Positions 1 to 8,059 of a stretch of DNA of 9,224 bases are shown in pieces. The DNA is from DATLZC01 sp037444005 (GTDB lineage: Bacteria > Chloroflexota > Dehalococcoidia > DSTF01 > JACRBR01). A model generated the notes under the pieces. That model did not search any database. It was given only the letters and a program-made list of their open reading frames with translations, and was not told the origin of the DNA. Numbering within the stretch: the first letter of the stretch is position 1; each line of letters starts with the position of its first letter. The translations under genes were made by a program, and so were the position numbers. The DNA lies in assembly GCA_037444005.1 (NCBI GenBank), contig JBBING010000093.1, forward strand, positions 1 through 9,224. Direction: 5' to 3'.

Positions 1-69
1 GCCGCCGACGCCAACGGCGCCCCTCACCTCGACGACGCCGTCATCCCCCTGGAGGTGGTTCATGGCTAG
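1..69 (+). CDS. C-terminal end of an unidentified upstream gene (partial)
   Basis: Frame 1 is open from the window edge to a TAG at 67-69 and encodes 22 residues ending in IPLEVVHG. Almost every codon in this stretch ends in C or G, as in the real genes downstream, which supports coding. The frame overlaps the start of the cyclase gene by 8 bases, the arrangement expected of an upstream operon member with translational coupling. Too little is visible to recognise a family. An earlier hopanoid or isoprenoid gene would be a reasonable guess from context only. The cyclase frame is also open through this stretch, but it has no start codon before 62. Confidence 0.55.
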   Translation, partial: AADANGAPHLDDAVIPLEVVHG

Positions 70-2014
70 CGCTGCGGTGCGCCACGCTTCCATCGTCCCC
101 GGCCTCGACGAGTGCATCGACCGCGCGGTCGCCTACTTCCGGGCGACGCAGGCTCCCGAGGGCTACTGGTGGGCCGAGCTCGAGTCCAACGTGACGATGG
201 CGTCGGAGCACCTGCTACTGGAGCGCGTGCTCGGCATCGCTGACGAGGGCCGGACCCGCAAGATCGTGCGCTACCTCCTCGAACGGCAGCAGGCGGACGG
301 CTCGTGGCCCATCTACTTCGGCGGGCCGGGTGACCTCAGCGTCACCAGCGAGGCGTATTTCGCGCTCAAATTAGGAGGTCACGATCCGTCCGCTCCCGAG
401 ATGGTCCGGGCGAGAAAATTCATCCTCGAGCGTGGAGGCATCGCCCGCGCCCGGGTGTTCACGAAGCTCTGGCTCGCGCTGTTCGGGCAGTTCGACTGGA
501 ACGCCCTGCCGGCCATGCCGCCGGAGGCCATCCTGTTCCCTTCGTGGTTCCCCTTCAACATCTACGCCTTCGCGTCGTGGGCGCGCGGCACGATCGTGCC
601 CATCCTTGTGGTCTGGGCGCATCGCCCCGTCGTTTCCATTCCCCCCGCGCTCGGCGTCGACGAGCTGTACCGTTCGCCCGGCGACCGGGGCAAGCTCCAG
701 TTCCCGCGCGATCGCCGTCTCTTCACCTGGCGCAACTTCTTCCTGCTCGCCGACCGCGCGCTGCGGTGGCACGAGGCGCTGCCGTGGAAGCCGCTGCGGC
801 GTGTCGCGTTGGGCGCCTGCGAGCGCTGGATCGTCGAGCGGCAGGAGGCCGACGGCTCGTGGGGAGGCATCCAGCCCCCGTGGGTATACTCGCTCATCGC
901 CCTGAAATGCCTCGGGTACTCGAACGACCATCCCGTGATGGCGAAGGGCATCCACGGGCTATTGCACGACTTCGCTCTGGAGACGGACGAGACCTTCACC
1001 GTGCAGCCGTGCGTGTCCCCGGTGTGGGACACCGCCCTCGCGATCACCGGGTTGCGCGAAGCCGGCGTCCCGGCTGACGACAGCGCGCTGCTCCGCGCTG
1101 GCCGATGGCTCCTGTCGAAAGAGGTTCGGCGGTACGGCGACTGGTCGGTGAAGGTGCGCGGCGTCGAGCCCGGAGGCTGGGCGTTCGAGTTCGCCAACGA
1201 GACGTATCCCGACACCGACGACACCGCTGAAGTCCTCATCGCCCTCCGGCTACTCGACCTCGAGGGCGCGGCGCAGCCGGCGGCGGCGCGCGCGCTGCGG
1301 TGGCTCCGCGCCATGCAATCGAAGAACGGCGGATGGGGCGCGTTCGACCGCGACAATACCCGGACGTTCGTCACCCGCATCCCCTTCGCAGACTTCGGCG
1401 CGACCATCGACCCGCCCAGCGAGGACGTGACCGCCCACATCGTGGAGGCGCTCATGCTGTACGGGGCGTCCCCGGACGATCCGGCCGTCCGCCGCGCCTT
1501 GGAATACCTCTCGCGGACACAGGAGCCCGATGGCTCGTGGTTCGGACGGTGGGGTGTGAACTACATCTACGGCCTCGGGGCGGTCGTGCCCGCGCTCGTG
1601 GCCGCCGGCGTGAGTCCGCACGACGCGCGGATTCGCAAAGCGGTCCGCTGGCTGATCGACCACCAGAACGCCGACGGCGGATGGGGCGAGACGTGCGCGT
1701 GCTACGACGATCCCGCCCTGCGAGGCCAGGGGCCGAGCACCGCGTCGCAAACGGCGTGGGCGCTGCTGGCGTTGCTGGCGGCGGGCGAAGCGTCGAGCGA
1801 CGCCGTGCGCCGCGGAGTGGAGTATCTGGTGCGCACCCAGCAGCCCGACGGTCAGTGGGAGGAGCCGTACTTCACCGGCACCGGCTTCCCGCGCGACTTC
1901 ATGCTGAAGTACCACCTGTATCGCAACTACTGGCCGCTGTGGGCGCTCGGCAGATACCGCCGCATCCTGGCTGGTGAACCCGTCCATCTGCCCGGAACGG
2001 ACCCGTTGCGATGA
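62..2014 (+). CDS. shc: Squalene-hopene cyclase
   Basis: This 650-residue class II triterpene cyclase (also called hpnF) folds and protonates squalene to give hopene and hopanol at the inner face of the membrane. Its length matches the family's usual 630-660. The catalytic acid motif DxDD is present as D384-T-D386-D387 (PDTDDTAEV). Six QW repeats are visible: Q76-W82, Q261-W267, Q419-W425, Q487-W493, Q535-W541 and Q593-W599. The C-terminal signature GTGFPRDF at 606-613, followed by a Y-rich YHLYRNY stretch, is typical of hopene cyclases and helps line the active-site cavity. The ATG at 62 is supported by GGAGGT at 51-56 with a 5-base spacer. The gene overlaps hpnC by ATGA at 2011-2014. Squalene comes from the three genes that follow. 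No damage or missing motif is seen. An oxidosqualene cyclase is unlikely given the bacterial hopanoid context and motif pattern. Confidence 0.97.
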   Translation: MASAAVRHASIVPGLDECIDRAVAYFRATQAPEGYWWAELESNVTMASEHLLLERVLGIADEGRTRKIVRYLLERQQADGSWPIYFGGPGDLSVTSEAYFALKLGGHDPSAPEMVRARKFILERGGIARARVFTKLWLALFGQFDWNALPAMPPEAILFPSWFPFNIYAFASWARGTIVPILVVWAHRPVVSIPPALGVDELYRSPGDRGKLQFPRDRRLFTWRNFFLLADRALRWHEALPWKPLRRVALGACERWIVERQEADGSWGGIQPPWVYSLIALKCLGYSNDHPVMAKGIHGLLHDFALETDETFTVQPCVSPVWDTALAITGLREAGVPADDSALLRAGRWLLSKEVRRYGDWSVKVRGVEPGGWAFEFANETYPDTDDTAEVLIALRLLDLEGAAQPAAARALRWLRAMQSKNGGWGAFDRDNTRTFVTRIPFADFGATIDPPSEDVTAHIVEALMLYGASPDDPAVRRALEYLSRTQEPDGSWFGRWGVNYIYGLGAVVPALVAAGVSPHDARIRKAVRWLIDHQNADGGWGETCACYDDPALRGQGPSTASQTAWALLALLAAGEASSDAVRRGVEYLVRTQQPDGQWEEPYFTGTGFPRDFMLKYHLYRNYWPLWALGRYRRILAGEPVHLPGTDPLR

Positions 2015-2901
2015 CCACGACCACCCTTTCGGCCGCGCCGGCGGCGTCTCGCCCATCCTTGCGCGAGGCATACGACTGGTGCCGCGCGTACGCCCGGGCT
2101 CGCCAGGAGAACTTTACCGTCGTCTCGTGGTTCCTCCCGCGGGATCTTCGCCCGCATTTCTTCGCGCTGTACGCCTTCTGCCGGTGGACCGACGACCTCG
2201 GCGACGAAGCCTCGGGCGACCGGCTCGCCCTGCTCGACGCCTGGGAGCGCGACTTGCGTGACTGCTTCGAAGGCCGGCGCAGCTCGCCGCTCTTCGTCGC
2301 GCTGGGCGCGACCATTGACCGCTTCCGCATCCCGCTCGACCCGTTCTTGCGTCTCATCGAGGCGAACCGGATGGACCAGCGCGTGAGCCGCTTCGAGACC
2401 TACGACGACCTCCTGCGCTACTGCGAACACTCGGCGACGCCGGTCGGCCGGATGGTGCTCGCGGTGCTGGGGTACACCGACGAGACGCGCGGCAGGCTCG
2501 CCGACGCGACGTGCGTCGGCTTGCAGCTCGCCAACTTCTGGCAGGACGTGACGGTGGACCTCCGCAAGGGGAGGATCTATTTGCCGCAGGAGGACCTTCG
2601 GCGCTTCGGCTACACGGAGGAGGAGCTTCGGAGGGGCGTTGTGAACGACGCCTTGCGGGCGCTGATGGCGTTCGAGGTCGAGCGCGCGCGCCGGCTGTTC
2701 CGGGAGGGCCGCGCGCTCGAATCCCTGATCGACCGCCGGGCGCGTCTCGACGTCCGCCTGTTCCGCCTGGGCGGCGAAGCCGTGTTGGACGCCATCGAAG
2801 CGGCGGGCTACGACGTGCTCACCCGTCGCCCGCGGGTTCCGGCGTGGAGGAAGGCCTGGCTCGCGCTGCTGAACGGCGCGCGCCTCAAGCTCGGACGATG
2901 A
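2011..2901 (+). CDS. hpnC: Hydroxysqualene synthase HpnC
   Basis: This 296-residue trans-isoprenyl diphosphate synthase of the squalene/phytoene synthase fold is expected to convert presqualene diphosphate to hydroxysqualene. The first aspartate-rich motif is D61-D62-L-G-D65-E66 and the second is Q178-D179-V-T-V-D183 within ANFWQDV, which should bind Mg2+ and diphosphate. The FWQDV form and the stretch CEHSATPVGR (138-147) are typical of HpnC rather than HpnD or CrtB. The ATG overlaps the cyclase stop (ATGA), implying translational coupling, and no strong Shine-Dalgarno site is seen. HpnC and HpnD lie in tandem, as in most hpnCDE loci, and are distant paralogues. A phytoene synthase is the main alternative, but the neighbouring shc, hpnD and hpnE make HpnC much more likely. 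Confidence 0.93.
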   Translation: MTTTTLSAAPAASRPSLREAYDWCRAYARARQENFTVVSWFLPRDLRPHFFALYAFCRWTDDLGDEASGDRLALLDAWERDLRDCFEGRRSSPLFVALGATIDRFRIPLDPFLRLIEANRMDQRVSRFETYDDLLRYCEHSATPVGRMVLAVLGYTDETRGRLADATCVGLQLANFWQDVTVDLRKGRIYLPQEDLRRFGYTEEELRRGVVNDALRALMAFEVERARRLFREGRALESLIDRRARLDVRLFRLGGEAVLDAIEAAGYDVLTRRPRVPAWRKAWLALLNGARLKLGR

Positions 2902-2902
2902 C

Positions 2903-2912
2903 GGAGGAAGCG
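2903..2912 (+). promoter_or_regulatory. Ribosome binding site that favours the second hpnD start
   Basis: GGAGG at 2903-2907 stands 5 bases before the ATG at 2913. An earlier in-frame ATG at 2898 overlaps the hpnC stop as ATGA but has no Shine-Dalgarno site before it. The strong site makes 2913 the better-supported start. The two choices differ by only five residues. Confidence 0.6.
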
Positions 2913-3815
2913 ATGTCGGCGACCGCGGCTGTCCCCGTCGAGCGCTCTCGGTGGGATCTCTCCGACGCCTACGCCTGGTGCAAGGCCTACACGCGCGAGC
3001 GGGCGAAGAACTTCTACTACGCCTTCGCGATCTTGCCGGAGGCGAAACGCAACGCCATCTACGCCGCCTACGCCTTCAGCGGGCACGTGGATGACATCGC
3101 TGATGAGCTGTCGGACCGCGGCGAGCAGGAGCGGCAGCTCGCCGAGGCTCGGGACCGGCTCCGCGCGTGCTACGCGGGCGAGCGCGAAGGCCCGCTGTTC
3201 GTCGCGCTCGGCGACGCCATCGATCGCTTCGGGATTCCGTCCGGCTACTTCGAAGAGCTGGTCAACGGCGTCGAGATGGACTTCACCATCGACCGGTACG
3301 ACACGTGGGAAGACCTCCACCGCTACTGCTACCGTGTCGCGTCCATGGTCGGCCTCATCTGCACGTCGGTGTTCGGCACGAAGGCGCACCCGGAAGCGGA
3401 GAGCTACGCCGTGGACCTGGGCGTCGCCCTGCAGATCGTGAACATCATGCGGGACGTACGGGAGGATGCGGAACGAGGACGAGTGTATTTCCCGAAGGAG
3501 GACCTGACAGCGTGCGGTCTAACGCCCGAGGACATCCTCGCCTGTCGCTATGACGAGCGGTTCGTCGCGCTCATGCGCCGGCAGGGCCAGCGGGCGCACG
3601 CGTACTTCGAGCGGGGCCGGCGGCTCCTCCCGCTGCTCGACCTCCGGTCGAGGATGTGCGTGAACGTCCTGCAGGGCGTGTACGCAGAGATTCTCGCTCG
3701 CATCGAAGGGCGCCGGTACGACGTCCTGAGCCAGCGGGTCGCGCTCTCGGGACGGGAGAAGTTCGCCGCCATCACGAAGCTGTGGGCCGGCGCGGCGCTG
3801 GTCAGGCCGTCATGA
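2913..3815 (+). CDS. hpnD: Presqualene diphosphate synthase HpnD
   Basis: This 300-residue head-to-head isoprenyl synthase is expected to condense two farnesyl diphosphates into presqualene diphosphate, the substrate of HpnC. The first aspartate-rich motif is V59-D60-D61-I-A-D64-E65. The second is N177-I-M-R180-D181-V-R-E-D185, followed by GRVYFPKEDL, which is characteristic of HpnD and eukaryotic-like squalene synthases. The RYCYRVASMVG stretch (137-147) also fits HpnD and differs from the HpnC version. The start at 2913 has a GGAGG site with a 5-base spacer. A start at 2898, five codons earlier, would overlap hpnC by ATGA and cannot be excluded. The frame is open back to 2511 inside hpnC, but that part is out-of-frame shadow. 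The gene overlaps hpnE by ATGA at 3812-3815. Phytoene synthase (CrtB) is the nearest alternative. Confidence 0.93.
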   Translation: MSATAAVPVERSRWDLSDAYAWCKAYTRERAKNFYYAFAILPEAKRNAIYAAYAFSGHVDDIADELSDRGEQERQLAEARDRLRACYAGEREGPLFVALGDAIDRFGIPSGYFEELVNGVEMDFTIDRYDTWEDLHRYCYRVASMVGLICTSVFGTKAHPEAESYAVDLGVALQIVNIMRDVREDAERGRVYFPKEDLTACGLTPEDILACRYDERFVALMRRQGQRAHAYFERGRRLLPLLDLRSRMCVNVLQGVYAEILARIEGRRYDVLSQRVALSGREKFAAITKLWAGAALVRPS

Positions 3816-5167
3816 AGGTCGTCGTCATCGGAGCCGGGCTCGCCGGACTCTCCGCCGCCTGCAGTCTCGCCGATGCGGGACATCATGTCGTCGTGCTCGA
3901 GCGGCGCCCCTGGGCCGGCGGTAAGACGTATTCGTTCGTGGAGCGGGGGTCCGGAACCGAGATCGACAACGGCCAGCACATCCTGATGCGCTGCACGACC
4001 GCGTACGTCGACTTCCTCGCGCGCCTGGGTACGCTGGACCGCGTCCGCTGGCAACGCCGCCTCCACGTGCCCGTGTACGACGCGCGAGGAAGACGTGGCG
4101 CCATCACAGTCGCGCCCTTGCCTGCGCCGTGGCATCTGCTGCCGGCGCTGCTGCGGTATCGCCATCTGCGCCCTGCCGAGCGGCTTCGCGCGCTCCGCGC
4201 CGCCGCGGCGATGGCGCGAGGCGAAGCGTCCGTGCCAGGCGAGACGTTCGCCTCCTGGCTTCGGCGCCACAGCCAGACCGAACGGCTCATCCGCGACCTC
4301 TGGGACCTCGTGGTGGTTCCCACGCTGAACTGCCCGTCGGAAGTCGCGGACGCGGAACGGGCGCTGTTCGTGCTTCGGACAGGGTTTCTCGCGTCGCCGG
4401 AAGCCGCCGCGATCGGCGTGCCCACCGTGCCGCTGTCGGACCTGCACGTACGGCCGGCGCTGCGTTATGTCGAGAAGCGTGGCGGGGAGGTCCGCCCTTC
4501 TCTGCCGGCCGCGTCACTCGAGGTCGAAGACGACGCCGTCGTCGCCGTCCGCTGCGTCGACGGAGCGCGCATCGCAGGGGACGCCTTCGTGCTGGCGACG
4601 CCGCCCGCGGATGCGTGGTCGCTCATCCCGCCGATGTGGCGAGCTCGGCCCGAGTTCGAGGCCCTCCGGCGGTTCCGCAGCGCGCCCATCGTCAACGTGC
4701 ACCTGTGGTTCGATGGCTCTGCGGCGCCGTTCGAGTTCGCCGCCTTCACCGGATGCGACCTGCAGTGGGTGTTCGACCATTCCCGGATTGGCCGCGCTCC
4801 GGCGAGCGAGCCGGCGCATCTCGTCGTCTCGTTGAGCGCTGCGGAAGACCACCTGGACGCATCGCCTGGAACGCTGGTCGGTCGGCTCGTGGCGCAGCTT
4901 CGGCGCGCGGTCCCGCGGGCGGCGGGGCGGCGCCTGCTCCATGCGCGCGTCGTCAAGGAGCCTCACGCCACATTCGTCCCGGAGCCCGGCCTCGTGCGCC
5001 CGGGCCCCGTGACGTCGATACGAAACCTGATTCTCGCAGGCGCGCACACGGACACCGGTTGGCCCGCGACGATGGAATCCGCGGTGCGCAGCGGGCTCGC
5101 GGCCGCCGCCGCCATCGAGCAGCGGCGCGCGGCGCTGGAACGCGCCCACGCAGACGCGGTGGCATAG
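3812..5167 (+). CDS. hpnE: Hydroxysqualene dehydroxylase HpnE (FAD-dependent)
   Basis: This 451-residue flavoprotein of the amine oxidase/phytoene desaturase superfamily is expected to reduce hydroxysqualene to squalene, the last step of the HpnCDE route. The N-terminus starts directly with the dinucleotide-binding fold: G7-x-G9-x-x-G12 in VVVIGAGLAGLSAA, with the ribose-binding acid E29 in VVLERR. The DNGQHIL motif near residue 53 is the HpnE signature. The C-terminal FAD-binding segment is AGAHTDTGWPATMESAVRSG, close to the family form TDTGxPATxExAVRSG. The ATG at 3812 overlaps the hpnD stop (ATGA), and the frame upstream of it is shadow of hpnD. The stop TAG overlaps the ribosome binding site of hpnH. 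A carotenoid desaturase is the alternative, but DNGQH and the neighbours argue for HpnE. Confidence 0.94.
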   Translation: MKVVVIGAGLAGLSAACSLADAGHHVVVLERRPWAGGKTYSFVERGSGTEIDNGQHILMRCTTAYVDFLARLGTLDRVRWQRRLHVPVYDARGRRGAITVAPLPAPWHLLPALLRYRHLRPAERLRALRAAAAMARGEASVPGETFASWLRRHSQTERLIRDLWDLVVVPTLNCPSEVADAERALFVLRTGFLASPEAAAIGVPTVPLSDLHVRPALRYVEKRGGEVRPSLPAASLEVEDDAVVAVRCVDGARIAGDAFVLATPPADAWSLIPPMWRARPEFEALRRFRSAPIVNVHLWFDGSAAPFEFAAFTGCDLQWVFDHSRIGRAPASEPAHLVVSLSAAEDHLDASPGTLVGRLVAQLRRAVPRAAGRRLLHARVVKEPHATFVPEPGLVRPGPVTSIRNLILAGAHTDTGWPATMESAVRSGLAAAAAIEQRRAALERAHADAVA

Positions 5168-5172
5168 GAGGT
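5166..5172 (+). promoter_or_regulatory. Strong ribosome binding site of hpnH
   Basis: AGGAGGT spans the hpnE stop codon and lies 5-6 bases before the hpnH ATG at 5178. It is the longest Shine-Dalgarno match in the operon. It may let hpnH be translated independently of the ATGA-coupled squalene genes. Confidence 0.75.
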
Positions 5173-5177
5173 CCGCC

Positions 5178-6203
5178 ATGGGTATCCCGCTCCGTCAGGC
5201 AGTCGCCGTCAGCCTCTACCTGCTCCGTCAGCGCTTGAAAGGGAACCGGCGCTACCCGCTCGTGTTGATGCTGGAGCCGCTGTACCGGTGCAACCTGGCG
5301 TGCGCCGGATGCGGGAAGATTCAGCATCCGGAGCCTGTGCTCAATACCATGCGCACCCCCGAAGAATGCTGGGCCGCGGCCGAGGAGTGCGGCGCGCCCG
5401 TTGTGTCGATCGCCGGAGGTGAACCGCTGATCCACCCGCAGATCGACCGCATCGTCGAGGGGCTGGTACAGCGGCGCAAGTTCGTCTACCTGTGCACGAA
5501 CGCGATCCTGCTGGAGCGCTGCCTCCCCAGGCTCAATCCGTCTCCGTACCTCACGCTAAGCGTCCACCTCGACGGCCTGCGCGACCTGCACGATGCGATG
5601 GTCGACCGCGCGGGCGTCTTCGACAAGGCCGTGGCGGCGATTCGCGAGGCGAAACGTCAGGGGTTCCGCGTCAGCACCAACACCACGGTCTACGCGGACA
5701 GCGCTCCCGAACAGGTGAGGGATCTCTTCAACTTCCTGATGGAGGACCTGCGCGTCGACGGCATGATGGTTTCGCCGGGCTACGATTACCCCAAGGCGCC
5801 GAACCAGCGCGTGTTCCTGAAACGCCCGCAGATGATCGAGACCTTCCGTCGCATCTTCTCGTTCCCCGACCGCCGGCGCTGGCGCTTCTTCCACACGCCC
5901 CTGTTCCTCGAATTCCTGCAAGGCCGCAGGCCGATGCAGTGCACGGCCTGGGGCAATCCCACGCGCAGCGTCCTCGGCTGGCAGCGCCCGTGCTACTTGA
6001 TGGCGGAGGAGTACGTGGCGACGTTCCGCGAGCTACTCGAAGACACCGAGTGGGACCGCTACGGCTACGGCCGCGACCCGCGATGCGCCAACTGCATGGC
6101 GCACTGTGGGTACGAGGCCACCGCCGTCAAAGCCACCATGGCGAGTCCGCTGGAGGGCGTGCGCGCCGGCGTGGGCGCCCTCCTGGACCGGGGGGCGGGA
6201 TGA
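5178..6203 (+). CDS. hpnH: Adenosylhopane synthase HpnH (radical SAM)
   Basis: This 341-residue radical SAM enzyme is expected to add a 5'-deoxyadenosyl radical to hopene (diploptene), giving adenosylhopane, the first step of C35 side-chain formation. The [4Fe-4S] cluster motif CxxxCxxC is C38-C42-C45 in CNLACAGCGK, and the SAM-binding GGEP lies at 80-83. The N-terminal stretch YPLVLMLEPLYRCNL (26-40) is typical of HpnH. C106 lies in the YLCTNA stretch; from memory this is the cysteine shown to matter for HpnH catalysis. The C-terminal third (roughly 200-320, the DUF3463-type region) carries further cysteines C255, C272, C303, C306 and C310. The start is fixed by AGGAGGT at 5166-5172. The gene overlaps hpnG by ATGA at 6200-6203, coupling the two side-chain steps. 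Confidence 0.96.
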   Translation: MGIPLRQAVAVSLYLLRQRLKGNRRYPLVLMLEPLYRCNLACAGCGKIQHPEPVLNTMRTPEECWAAAEECGAPVVSIAGGEPLIHPQIDRIVEGLVQRRKFVYLCTNAILLERCLPRLNPSPYLTLSVHLDGLRDLHDAMVDRAGVFDKAVAAIREAKRQGFRVSTNTTVYADSAPEQVRDLFNFLMEDLRVDGMMVSPGYDYPKAPNQRVFLKRPQMIETFRRIFSFPDRRRWRFFHTPLFLEFLQGRRPMQCTAWGNPTRSVLGWQRPCYLMAEEYVATFRELLEDTEWDRYGYGRDPRCANCMAHCGYEATAVKATMASPLEGVRAGVGALLDRGAG

Positions 6204-6901
6204 CCACGCTCATTGTGGCGCCCACCGCGCGGGAGGCGCGCGCCATCGGCGCGAGCGTTGTCGCGTGCGGCGCGGGCGAGCGAGCGCGCGACGCCGCCGC
6301 CCGCCTGTTGGACAAGGTCCGGCCCGCTGCGGTCGTTTTGCTCGGCGTCTGTGGCGGCCTCGACCCTTCGCTCGCGCCCGGGGATCTCGTGGTCGCGAGG
6401 AGCGTCCTCGCGCTCGAGGGCCGTGAGCTCGTGCCCGCGGTCTCGCTCGTGGAGGGCGTACGGGCGGCGTTGCGCCGGCGGAGGTTCTCATTCGTCACGG
6501 CGCCGCTCCTCACCGTGGAGCGCCTGCTGGCCGGCCGTCGCCAGAAGGCCGAGGTCTGGAACGCCACCGGCGCAGCAGGCGTCGACATGGAGAGCTACTG
6601 GGTCGCCGAGGCCGCTTGCGATCGCGGCGTGCCGTGGATCGCGCTTCGTGCAGTGCTGGACGCCTCTGCGGTCTCCCTTCCCGGCGCCATGCGCGCCTGG
6701 ACCGGCGAGGGCGACGAGCGGCGGGCGTTGGCGAGCGCTGCGGCGCGGCCGTGGGAATGGCCCGCGTATCTTCGTCTCGCCCTGGCATGGCGGTCAGCCT
6801 TGCGCAGCCTTCGCGGGGCGATGCCCGTGGTCGTCGCCGCGGTCGAGGAACGGCTCAGGTCCGCGCCCGCTCCGGTTTCTGCGCCCTCGCTTCGAAGATG
6901 A
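6200..6901 (+). CDS. hpnG: Adenosylhopane nucleosidase/phosphorylase HpnG
   Basis: This 233-residue member of the purine nucleoside phosphorylase/MTA nucleosidase superfamily should remove adenine from adenosylhopane, leaving ribosylhopane or its 5-phosphate. The family pattern is clear: VVLLGVCGGLDPSLAPGDLVV at about 45-65 (phosphate/ribose region) and GVDMES at 127-132, the motif whose Glu contacts the ribose. The ATG overlaps the hpnH stop (ATGA), and the frame upstream is shadow of hpnH. The gene is the last of the operon. Its stop (6899-6901) faces the stop of a minus-strand gene 3 bases away. The C-terminus after about residue 175 is Ala/Arg-rich and weakly conserved. On sequence alone it could be a generic 5'-methylthioadenosine nucleosidase; the position after hpnH makes HpnG the better call. 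Confidence 0.9.
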   Translation: MTTLIVAPTAREARAIGASVVACGAGERARDAAARLLDKVRPAAVVLLGVCGGLDPSLAPGDLVVARSVLALEGRELVPAVSLVEGVRAALRRRRFSFVTAPLLTVERLLAGRRQKAEVWNATGAAGVDMESYWVAEAACDRGVPWIALRAVLDASAVSLPGAMRAWTGEGDERRALASAAARPWEWPAYLRLALAWRSALRSLRGAMPVVVAAVEERLRSAPAPVSAPSLRR

Positions 6902-6916
6902 AGCCTATTCGGCTTC
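6900..6916. terminator. Small hairpin between two convergent genes
   Basis: GAAGCC at 6900-6905 pairs with GGCTTC at 6911-6916 around a 5-base loop. The hairpin overlaps the stop codons of hpnG and the facing hydrolase gene. There is no T-run on either side, so it does not meet the usual rule for an intrinsic terminator. A shared bidirectional terminator would be expected here, and this is the only candidate seen. Confidence 0.25.
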
Positions 6917-8059
6917 GTACTCCACGCGCGCGTCCGTGACGAGCGACGGCAGTTCCTTCTGGAGGAACGACCGGGCGCGGTCGTTCCCTCGCACGTAGGC
7001 GTCGAAAAAGGCCACGGCGAACGCCCGTGCGAGCTCCCGTTGCCGCTCCCCACCCATGCGGGCGTCGTCGGGCGTCGGCGAGCGCGCCGTGCACGTCTGC
7101 ACGCTGCCGCCGATGTCCCGCGCCACGGCGAACGCGTCTTCGACCAGCGTGGGGGCGAGCCTGCCCGACGACAATGCCCTTGCGCCCACTTCGTCGTCGA
7201 TGTCGAGGTCGGCGAAGCTGATGTGATTGCCGCCTACCAGCTCGACGAAGTACTTCGGCGGTCGGGCCACGTCGTATCCGTTCCGGTAGCTCGAGCGGTT
7301 CACGATCAGGTCGAGGGAACCGCCCATCACCATCACGGGAACGGATGTCTGGCCGACGACGTCGGACGTGAGGAAGCACGCCGGCGGCGCGAAAGCCAGC
7401 GCGGCCTTCATGCGGTCGTCTCGGTGCGGCCCGTACACCGTGAGCAGCGCCGTCAGCCCGCCGAGGGAGTGGCCGCTCACCGCGACCGCGTCGCCATCGA
7501 TAGCGCCGGCGAAGCGGTCGCCTTCGGTCTCCGCGCTCGCCAGGAGGGAGTCGACGATGAACGAGACATCCCCGGGCTGCTGGACGACGCCCAGCAAGCG
7601 CGGGCCCCCCGGTGTCGCCAGATTGGACAGCGGGAAGTCGGGCGACGCCACCACATAGCCGTGGCTCGCCAGGTGCTGGGCGAAAGACGCCGACTGGCGG
7701 CGCGTGCCGCTGAGGCCGTGCGCGAATACCACGAGAGGATATGGCGCGTCCCGGTCGTCCAATGGAGCGTCGCGCGTCTCCGGCGACGAACCCTCGGCGG
7801 ACGCGGGATACCAGACTTCGACCGTGAGCTTCCGCGTCGGCGAGCCCGGCACGTCTCCGTTCGGCTCCGTGGGCCGACTCTCGTCGATGAGCTCCAGCGT
7901 CGTCACGCCGACCGCGTACGGCCCCGGGCTGGAGACGAGCTCGTAGGTGTAGGGCGCTTCGGACTCGCCGCCGTCGCAGGCCGCGCCCATCACCGCGAGG
8001 ACGCTCGTCGTCAACGCGAGGGCGAGCATGACGGCGCGCGCGAACGGACGTCGCAGCAT
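6905..8059 (-). CDS. Secreted alpha/beta hydrolase (PAF acetylhydrolase/cutinase-like), function unknown
   Basis: This 384-residue protein begins with a signal sequence (Arg-rich start, hydrophobic core about 9-26). C28 follows AA, but the residue at -3 is Gly, so lipoprotein processing is uncertain. The mature part has an alpha/beta hydrolase fold. VGVTTLELIDESRPT (50-64) and the VEVWYPA strand (80-86) match the PAF-acetylhydrolase/dienelactone-like group. FAHGLSG at 112-118 gives the oxyanion region, S198 in GHSLGG is the nucleophile, D250 is a likely acid and H279 in GGNHISF a likely base. It probably hydrolyses an ester or lipid outside the cytoplasm, but the substrate cannot be read. The start at 8059 has no clear Shine-Dalgarno site. 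The gene runs against the hopanoid operon with a 3-base gap and shows no obvious link to it. Confidence 0.85.
   Translation of the reverse strand: MLRRPFARAVMLALALTTSVLAVMGAACDGGESEAPYTYELVSSPGPYAVGVTTLELIDESRPTEPNGDVPGSPTRKLTVEVWYPASAEGSSPETRDAPLDDRDAPYPLVVFAHGLSGTRRQSASFAQHLASHGYVVASPDFPLSNLATPGGPRLLGVVQQPGDVSFIVDSLLASAETEGDRFAGAIDGDAVAVSGHSLGGLTALLTVYGPHRDDRMKAALAFAPPACFLTSDVVGQTSVPVMVMGGSLDLIVNRSSYRNGYDVARPPKYFVELVGGNHISFADLDIDDEVGARALSSGRLAPTLVEDAFAVARDIGGSVQTCTARSPTPDDARMGGERQRELARAFAVAFFDAYVRGNDRARSFLQKELPSLVTDARVEYEAE

Noticed and set aside
562..1455. Minus-strand open frame inside the cyclase gene
   Set aside because: Ser/Arg-rich translation without family features, opposite a gene with all cyclase motifs; a product of the high G+C content.
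2511..2912. Longer N-terminus for HpnD, reaching back into hpnC
   Set aside because: The extra residues are the shifted translation of hpnC and no family member has them. A ribosome binding site stands directly before 2913. The same reasoning rejects upstream extensions of hpnE (3656-3811) and hpnG (5492-6199).
2011..5167. Carotenoid genes (crtB-like, crtB-like, crtI-like) instead of hpnCDE
   Set aside because: The FWQDV and RDVREDAERGR motifs, the DNGQH motif and the neighbouring shc and hpnH fit the squalene/hopanoid set much better than carotenoid synthesis.
4129..5238. Plus-strand open frame of 369 codons within hpnE
   Set aside because: Composition is dominated by Arg and Ala and it lies out of frame with the clearly identified HpnE.
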